Origin: Mycobacterium florentinum
Lineage (GTDB): Bacteria; Actinomycetota; Actinomycetes; Mycobacteriales; Mycobacteriaceae
Length of the DNA stretch: 64,000 bases
Assembly: GCF_010730355.1 (NCBI RefSeq)
Contig: NZ_AP022576.1
Location: 4,526,001 to 4,590,000 of the forward strand
Direction: 5' to 3'
The position numbers and the translations under genes are program-made. The notes under the pieces are model-generated. The model did no database searches. It was not told where the DNA came from and saw only the letters and a program-made list of their open reading frames with translations. This document shows positions 58,569-64,000 of the stretch, one piece after another. The stretch's first letter is position 1; each line of letters begins with the position of its first letter.

Positions 58569-59727
58569 GCGCGGACAGCCTCCTGATCGCCTCGTCGAGA
58601 GTGTCGTCACGCTTGCAGAAGGTGAAGCGCACCAAGTGATTCCACAGATCGGCATGCGGCGCCGCCGGGTCACAGAAGGCCGACATCGGAATAGCGGCCA
58701 CGCCAACCTTTTCCGGTAACGCCGCGCAGAACGTCGTGCTGTCGTCGAACCCGAGTGGGCGTGGGTCGGCGCAGAGGAAATAACTGCCGTTGCTGTCGTG
58801 TACCGCGAAGCCGATGTCGGCGAGGCCCGCGGCCAGCCGGTCGCGCCGGGCCTGCAGCGAGCGCCGCAGTTCGTCCACCCAGGCATCCTCGGTGTCCAGC
58901 GCCAGAGCCACCGCGGGCTGGAACGGCGCCCCGCCGACGTAACTCAGATACTGCTTGGCGGCACGCAGCCCGGCGATGAGTTCTGCTGGGCCACAAGCCC
59001 ACCCGATCTTCCAGCCGGTGCAGTTGAACATCTTGGCCGCGCTGGAGATCGTGATGGTGCGCTGCGCCATGCCGTCGAAACCGGCCAGCGGCAGGTGGCG
59101 ATGCTCGTCGAACACCAGGTGCTCGTACACCTCATCCGTGATGACCAAAAGATCGGCCGCCACCGCGATCTCGGCGATGGCCTCCAGTTCGGTCACGCTC
59201 AGCACGGCTCCGGTGGGGTTGTGCGGCGAGTTGATGATCAGCGCTCGCGTCGCCGGTGTCACCGCCCGCCGCAGCACGTCGATGTCCAGCGCGAAGCCGC
59301 GGCCGTCGGCCACCAGCGGCACGGCGACGCGGTGCGCACCGGCCATCGCGACCACCGGTGAGTAGGAGTCGTAGAACGGCTCGATCAGCAGCACCTCCGA
59401 GCCGGGCTCGACCAGGCCGATGACCGCCGACGCAATGGCCTCGGTGGCGCCGACCGTCACCAGCACCTCGCTGTCGGGGTCGTACTCGATGCCGAAATGA
59501 CGTTTGCGCTGTGCCGCGATCGCGTGGCGCAGCGGCGCAATGCCGATCCCCGGCGGGTACTGGTTGGCGCCGTCGGCGATCGCGTCTTGCGCGGCCTTCA
59601 GCAGCGCCGGGGGACCGTCCTCGTCGGGAAAGCCCTGACCCAGATTCACCGCGCCGATGCGCGCGGCCAGGGCCGACATTTCGGCGAACACCGTGGTTGC
59701 GTAGGGCCGCAATCGCGACACCGTCAT
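58555..59727 (-). CDS. dapC: PLP-dependent class I aminotransferase (DapC-type)
   Basis: 390 residues from ATG at 59725-59727 (MTVSRLRPYATTVF); the longer frame is out of keeping with the family. Fold-type I: NLGQGFPDEDGPP, INSPHNPTGAVL with the Asn that contacts PLP, DEVYEHLVFDEH, and SSAAKMFNCTGWKIGW with the PLP Lys. RFTFCKRDDTLDEA gives the substrate-carboxylate Arg. It matches Rv0858c, annotated N-succinyldiaminopimelate aminotransferase (lysine/peptidoglycan pathway), although KAT-like activity is also possible. It is divergent from fadA by about 236 bases. Confidence 0.9.
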   Translation of the reverse strand: MTVSRLRPYATTVFAEMSALAARIGAVNLGQGFPDEDGPPALLKAAQDAIADGANQYPPGIGIAPLRHAIAAQRKRHFGIEYDPDSEVLVTVGATEAIASAVIGLVEPGSEVLLIEPFYDSYSPVVAMAGAHRVAVPLVADGRGFALDIDVLRRAVTPATRALIINSPHNPTGAVLSVTELEAIAEIAVAADLLVITDEVYEHLVFDEHRHLPLAGFDGMAQRTITISSAAKMFNCTGWKIGWACGPAELIAGLRAAKQYLSYVGGAPFQPAVALALDTEDAWVDELRRSLQARRDRLAAGLADIGFAVHDSNGSYFLCADPRPLGFDDSTTFCAALPEKVGVAAIPMSAFCDPAAPHADLWNHLVRFTFCKRDDTLDEAIRRLSALKPA

Positions 59728-59963
59728 GGTCGTCGAGCTTAGGCGGGCCGCGTCGCCGCTACCGTCGCGAGTGTGCGGCCAGGGTTTGAGTGTGCAGTCA
59801 CGGTGGGCCGAGCCGGTGTGTCGCCGCCCTGGGCGCACACTCAACGCCGGCGGCGCAGAGTGCTGACCAGCAGCGGCTTGCCCAACCAACAGGTTGGCCG
59901 GGAGCCCCTGTTAAGGTGCACGTAGACGGACCCGAAACCCCCATTTGTGAACAGGAAGTCGAC

Positions 59964-61175
59964 ATGTCCGAAGAAGCCTTCATCTATGAGGCCATCCGCA
60001 CACCACGCGGCAAGCAACGCAACGGATCGCTGAACGAGGTCAAACCTCTGAGCCTGGTCGTCGGCCTGATCGAGGAGCTGCGCCGCCGGTTCCCCGACCT
60101 GGACGAGAACCTGATCAGCGATGTCGTCCTGGGTTGTGTGTCCCCGGTCGGTGACCAGGGCGCCGACATCGCCCGTACCGCGGTGCTGGCGGCCGGCCTG
60201 CCCGACACCGTCGGCGGCGTCCAGCTGAACCGGTTCTGCGCCTCGGGCCTCGAGGCCGTCAACACCGCCGCGCAGAAGGTGCGCTCCGGCTGGGATGACC
60301 TGGTCTTGGCCGGTGGCGTGGAGTCGATGAGCCGGGTGCCCATGGGCTCCGACGGCGGCGCCATGTTCACCGACGTCCCGTTCACGTATGACAACTACAT
60401 CGCGCCGCAGGGCATCGGCGCTGATCTGATCGCCACCATTGAGGGCTTCAGCCGCGACGACGTCGACGCCTATGCGCTGCGAAGCCAAGAGCGCGCCGCC
60501 GCGGCCTGGTCGGGCGGATATTTCGCCAAGTCCGTGATACCGGTCCGGGACCAGAACGGGCTGGTCATCCTCGACCACGACGAGCACATGCGGCCCGACA
60601 CCACCGCCGAAGGCCTGGGCAAGCTCAAGACCGCGTTCGACGGCATCGGCGAGATGGGCGGCTTCGACGATGTCGCGCTGCAGAAGTACCACTGGGTCGA
60701 GAAGATCAACCACGTCCACACCGGCGGCAACAGTTCGGGCATCGTCGACGGCGCCGCGCTGGTGCTTGTCGGCTCCGAGGCTGCCGGCAAGTCGCAGGGC
60801 CTGACCCCGCGGGCGCGCGTCGTTGCTACCGCAACCAGCGGGGCTGACGCGACGATCATGCTGACCGGCCCCGCCCCGGCCACCCGCAAGGCGCTCGACC
60901 GCGCGGGTCTGACGGTCGAGGACATCGATCTGTTCGAGCTCAACGAGGCATTCGCGTCGGTGGTGCTGAAATTCCAGAAGGAATTCAACATCCCCGACGA
61001 GATTCTCAACGTCAACGGTGGAGCCATCGCGATGGGCCACCCACTGGGCGCCACCGGCGCCATGATCGTGGGCACCATGGTCGACGAACTGGAGCGCCGC
61101 AACGCGCGCCGCGCGCTCGTCACACTGTGCATCGGCGGCGGCATGGGCGTCGCGACCATCATCGAGCGAGTCTGA
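59964..61175 (+). CDS. fadA: Acetyl-CoA acyltransferase (3-ketoacyl-CoA thiolase), FadA
   Basis: 403 residues from ATG at 59964 ([17 protein letters not shown]), with ACAGGAAG upstream; the longer frame is antisense to dapC. Thiolase I fold: active Cys92 in LNRFCASGL, His in GHPLGATG, and second Cys in TLCIGGGMG. The ELNEAFASV loop is present. It cleaves 3-ketoacyl-CoA to acetyl-CoA. Ten bases before fadB, with which it would form the trifunctional beta-oxidation complex. Matches Rv0859. Confidence 0.95.
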   Translation: MSEEAFIYEAIRTPRGKQRNGSLNEVKPLSLVVGLIEELRRRFPDLDENLISDVVLGCVSPVGDQGADIARTAVLAAGLPDTVGGVQLNRFCASGLEAVNTAAQKVRSGWDDLVLAGGVESMSRVPMGSDGGAMFTDVPFTYDNYIAPQGIGADLIATIEGFSRDDVDAYALRSQERAAAAWSGGYFAKSVIPVRDQNGLVILDHDEHMRPDTTAEGLGKLKTAFDGIGEMGGFDDVALQKYHWVEKINHVHTGGNSSGIVDGAALVLVGSEAAGKSQGLTPRARVVATATSGADATIMLTGPAPATRKALDRAGLTVEDIDLFELNEAFASVVLKFQKEFNIPDEILNVNGGAIAMGHPLGATGAMIVGTMVDELERRNARRALVTLCIGGGMGVATIIERV

Positions 61176-61184
61176 GGAAAGAGC

Positions 61185-63329
61185 ATGCCAGAGAACACCA
61201 TTCAGTGGGACAAGGACGCCGACGGCATCGTCACCCTGACGCTTGACGACCCCACCGGGTCAGCCAACGTGATGAACGAGCACTACGCCGATTCCATGCA
61301 CAAGGCCGTCGAACGCCTTGTCGCCGAAAAAGATTCGATCACCGGTGTGGTGATCACCAGCGCGAAGAAGACCTTCTTCGCCGGCGGTGACCTGAAGAGC
61401 ATGATCAACCTCGGGCCCGAGGACGCCGGCGAGGCATTCGACACGGTCGAGGCGGTCAAGCGCGACCTGCGGGCACTGGAGACCCTCGGCAAGCCGGTCG
61501 TGGCCGCTATCAACGGCGCCGCACTCGGCGGCGGCCTGGAGATCGCGCTCGCGTGTCATCACCGGATCGCGGCCGACGTCAAGGGAAGTCAGCTCGGATT
61601 GCCCGAAGTGACGCTGGGGCTGTTGCCCGGTGGTGGTGGGGTGACCCGCACCGTGCGGATGTTCGGCATCCAGAACGCGTTCATGAACATTCTGTCGCAG
61701 GGCACCCGGTTCAAGCCGGCGCAAGCCAAGGAGAACGGACTCGTCGACGAGTTGCTCGGCTCGGTCGAGGAGTTGGTGCCCGCTGCCAAGGCATGGATCA
61801 AGGCCAACCCCGATGCCCACACCCAGCCGTGGGATGTCAAGGGATACAAGATGCCTGGCGGGACACCGTCCAGCCCGGCGCTGGCCGCCATCCTGCCGTC
61901 GTTCCCGGCCCTGTTGCGCAAGCAGCTGAAGGGTGCGCCGATGCCGGCGCCGCGGGCCATCCTGGCCGCCGCCATCGAAGGCGCCCAGGTGGACTTCGAC
62001 ACGGCCAGCCGCATCGAGAGCCGCTACTTTGCGGAGCTCGTCACCGGTCAGGTCGCCAAGAACATGATCCAGGCGTTCTTCTTCGACCTGCAGTACATCA
62101 ACTCCGGGGGCTCCCGTCCCGACGGCATCGAGCCGGTCAAGATCAACAAGATCGGTGTGCTGGGCGCGGGCATGATGGGCGCCGGCATCGCGTACGTCTC
62201 GGCCAAGGCCGGCTACGACGTGGTGCTCAAGGACGTCAGCCTCGAGGCCGCCGAAAAGGGCAAGAACTACTCGGAAAAGCTTGAGGCCAAAGCACTTCAG
62301 CGGGGCAAGACCACCGAGGAGAAGAGCAAGGCCCTGCTGGCCCGCATCACGCCGTCCGCCGACCCCGCCGACTTCAAGGGCGTCGACTTCGTGATCGAGG
62401 CCGTCTTCGAGAACCAGGACCTCAAGCACAAGGTGTTCCAGGAGATCGAGGACGTCGTCGAACCCAACGCGCTGCTGGGGTCGAACACCTCGACGCTGCC
62501 GATCACCGGTCTGGCGACCGGCGTGAAGCGGCAAGAGGACTTCATCGGGATCCACTTCTTCTCACCGGTCGACAAGATGCCGCTGGTCGAAATCATCAAG
62601 GGCGAGAAGACTTCTGACGAAGCGCTGGCCCGGGTGTTCGACTACACACTGGCGATCGGCAAGACCCCGATCGTCGTCAACGACAGCCGTGGCTTCTTCA
62701 CCAGCCGTGTGATCGGCACGTTCGTGAACGAGGCGCTCGCGATGCTGGGCGAGGGCGTGGAGCCCGCCAGCATCGAGCACGCCGGTTCGCAGGCCGGTTA
62801 CCCGGCGCCGCCGCTGCAGCTGTCCGACGAGCTCAATCTGGAGCTGATGCACAAGATCGCCGTCGCCAGCCGCAAGGGCGTCGAGGACGCGGGCGGCAAG
62901 TACGAGCCGCACCCCGCCGAGGCGGTCGTCGAGAAGATGATCGAACTCGGCCGGCCCAGCCGGCTCAAGGGCGCGGGCTTCTATGAGTACGAGGACGGCA
63001 AGCGCACCCGCCTGTGGCCGGGCCTGCGCGAGACGTTCAAGTCCGGCTCGTCGCAGCCGCCGCTGCAGGACATGATCGACCGGATGTTGTTCGCCGAGGC
63101 ACTGGAAACCCAGAAGTGCCTTGACGAGAACGTGCTGACGTCGACCGCCGACGCCAACATCGGATCGATCATGGGAATCGGCTTCCCGCCGTACACCGGT
63201 GGAAGCGCGCAGTTCATCGTCGGCTACTCCGGTGCGGGCGGTACGGGCAAGGAAGCCTTCGTGGCCCGGGCGCGTGAGCTGGCGGCTAAGTACGGCGACC
63301 GCTTCCTGCCGCCGGAGTCTTTGACCTAG
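61185..63329 (+). CDS. fadB: Multifunctional beta-oxidation protein FadB (hydratase and dehydrogenase)
   Basis: 714 residues. The N-terminal crotonase part (about 1-190) has KTFFAGGDLKSM and INGAALGGGLEIALACHHRIA as oxyanion loops, and LGLPEVTLGLLPGGGG with the catalytic Glu. The 3-hydroxyacyl-CoA dehydrogenase part starts at about residue 322 with GVLGAGMMGAGIAYVSAKAG, has IGIHFFSPVDKMPLVEI with the catalytic His, and SRGFFTSRV. It ends with the C-terminal dimer half (IMGIGFPPYTGGSAQF). It hydrates enoyl-CoA and oxidises the product with NAD. Matches Rv0860; length fits (about 720). Confidence 0.95.
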   Translation: MPENTIQWDKDADGIVTLTLDDPTGSANVMNEHYADSMHKAVERLVAEKDSITGVVITSAKKTFFAGGDLKSMINLGPEDAGEAFDTVEAVKRDLRALETLGKPVVAAINGAALGGGLEIALACHHRIAADVKGSQLGLPEVTLGLLPGGGGVTRTVRMFGIQNAFMNILSQGTRFKPAQAKENGLVDELLGSVEELVPAAKAWIKANPDAHTQPWDVKGYKMPGGTPSSPALAAILPSFPALLRKQLKGAPMPAPRAILAAAIEGAQVDFDTASRIESRYFAELVTGQVAKNMIQAFFFDLQYINSGGSRPDGIEPVKINKIGVLGAGMMGAGIAYVSAKAGYDVVLKDVSLEAAEKGKNYSEKLEAKALQRGKTTEEKSKALLARITPSADPADFKGVDFVIEAVFENQDLKHKVFQEIEDVVEPNALLGSNTSTLPITGLATGVKRQEDFIGIHFFSPVDKMPLVEIIKGEKTSDEALARVFDYTLAIGKTPIVVNDSRGFFTSRVIGTFVNEALAMLGEGVEPASIEHAGSQAGYPAPPLQLSDELNLELMHKIAVASRKGVEDAGGKYEPHPAEAVVEKMIELGRPSRLKGAGFYEYEDGKRTRLWPGLRETFKSGSSQPPLQDMIDRMLFAEALETQKCLDENVLTSTADANIGSIMGIGFPPYTGGSAQFIVGYSGAGGTGKEAFVARARELAAKYGDRFLPPESLT

Positions 63330-63368
63330 GCGAGATTTGCTGCTTTAGCGCGTGATCTCAGCTACCCT

Positions 63369-63398
63369 CCGGTTGGGGGTTTGGCACCACCCGACCGG
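63369..63398 (+). promoter_or_regulatory. Stem-loop just upstream of membrane-protein start
   Basis: CCGGTTGGG (63369-63377) pairs with CCCGACCGG (63390-63398) with one G-T pair, across a 12-base loop. The 3' arm touches the ribosome site GGAGAG (63397-63402). It could be a fadB terminator, or hide the ribosome site; evidence is weak. Confidence 0.3.
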
Positions 63399-63403
63399 AG
63401 AGT

Positions 63404-64000
63404 ATGCAGATGCCCAACGTCGCCGACGGGAATGAACCAGCGCCGGCTCGCCAGCCCGGTGTGCTGGAGCGGATCGGTCAGAGCCCGATCGCGGGTTTTG
63501 CCCCGTGGATCATTTACGGCGTAGTCGCCAGCGGTAAGAGCACCTGGCTCTACGGTGCGCTCGCGGCCGCCATCGCCGCGATCATCTTGGCGGGTCCGTC
63601 GATCGTTCGCGGCAGCCACAAGGTTCTCGACCTGGTGACGATCGCGTTCTTCGTGGGACTGGCGATCGCCGGCGTCGTGACGGGGGCCAAGAACGACGAC
63701 TGGATGGACACCTGGTCGGCCACGCTCTCGAGCGGGATTCTTGCGGCAGTCGCGTTGGGCTCGTTGGCTTTTGTGCCCTTCACCGAGCAATACGCCCGCG
63801 AGTCCACCCCGCGCGAGGTCTGGGATCACCCCGCATTCAAACGCACCAACCGGGTGCTGACGTTGGTCTGGGGTTTGACCTTCGCGGCCAACTCGGTGCT
63901 GGCGTTCATTTCGGTGAAGTTCCCGGATACCGGCGACTGGACCGCGTGGGTCATCCCCACCGCGCTACTGGTCACCGCGTTCAAAATCACCGCGAGCTAC
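63404..64000 (+). CDS. Multi-pass membrane protein (partial, runs off right edge)
   Basis: 199 codons are open to the window end from ATG at 63404 (MQMPNVADGNEPA); ATG at 63410 is an alternative. About five hydrophobic helices are visible (GFAPWIIYGVVASG, GALAAAIAAIILAGPSIV, LVTIAFFVGLAIAGVVTG, LAAVALGSLAFVPF, TLVWGLTFAANSVLAFISV). Between them is a polar loop EQYARESTPREVWDHPAFKRTNR. No motif names a function. It replaces the gene that follows fadB in the M. tuberculosis order as I recall it (Rv0861c), so synteny ends here. Confidence 0.8.
   Translation, partial: MQMPNVADGNEPAPARQPGVLERIGQSPIAGFAPWIIYGVVASGKSTWLYGALAAAIAAIILAGPSIVRGSHKVLDLVTIAFFVGLAIAGVVTGAKNDDWMDTWSATLSSGILAAVALGSLAFVPFTEQYARESTPREVWDHPAFKRTNRVLTLVWGLTFAANSVLAFISVKFPDTGDWTAWVIPTALLVTAFKITASY

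Overview
The window is high-GC actinobacterial DNA with frequent GTG and TTG starts and tight 4-base start/stop overlaps. It almost certainly comes from a Mycobacterium, probably a slow-growing non-tuberculous species. Support comes from a complete mce operon (yrbEA, yrbEB, mceA-F), Mce-associated membrane proteins, an F420-type luciferase-like oxidoreductase, an LpqH-type lipoprotein, and a right-hand block (54.2-63.3 kb) in the same order as M. tuberculosis Rv0853c-Rv0860 (kdc, Rv0854, far, Rv0856, Rv0857, dapC, fadA, fadB). I saw no rRNA, tRNA, CRISPR array, transposase or integrase.

Layout. 0-5.2 kb: start of a DUF35-type gene running off the left edge, a small secreted protein, an epimerase / EthD-like / F420 oxidoreductase operon, a decayed acyl-CoA dehydrogenase and a hydrolase. 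5.2-8.9 kb: a two-gene module (MerR-type regulator plus a 1009-residue VIT-VWA-DUF4349 membrane protein) bracketed by a 25-base direct repeat. 8.9-14.6 kb: ferredoxin with a frameshifted NuoF-like reductase, then hydrolase, Rieske protein and two amidohydrolases. 14.9-17.6 kb: hydroxyisobutyrate-dehydrogenase-like, carboxymuconolactone-decarboxylase-like and aldehyde dehydrogenase genes. 17.7-21.8 kb: TetR regulator, hydrolase and a LuxE-like/LuxC-like acyl reductase pair. 21.9-24.9 kb: nitroreductase and a two-subunit acyl-CoA dehydrogenase. 25-43.8 kb: the mce operon with a P450/ferredoxin/SDR operon and two paralogous pairs of Mce-associated proteins on either side. 43.8-47 kb: TetR plus a membrane cluster with NorE/NorF-like oxidase subunits. 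47-54.2 kb: P450, TetR, enoyl-CoA hydratase, MmpS-like protein, LpqH-like lipoprotein, amidohydrolase, acyl-CoA synthetase. 54.3-64 kb: the conserved kdc-far-dapC-fadA-fadB block and a membrane protein cut by the right edge.

Taken together the window looks like a lipid or terpenoid/steroid-like uptake and degradation region. Mce proteins import a hydrophobic substrate; P450s, ferredoxins, SDR, Rieske and F420 enzymes oxidise it; FadD and the CoA transferase activate it; the FadE pair, enoyl-CoA hydratase and FadA/FadB carry out beta-oxidation. The substrate cannot be read from sequence. A recurring palindrome (GAGAATRNYATTCTC) lies upstream of at least five of these transcription units and suggests one local regulon. 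Several genes are decayed (FadE with a nonsense codon and a 125-codon deletion, an aldehyde dehydrogenase reduced to 99 codons, a 1-base frameshift in the NuoF-like gene), so the region appears to be remodelling.
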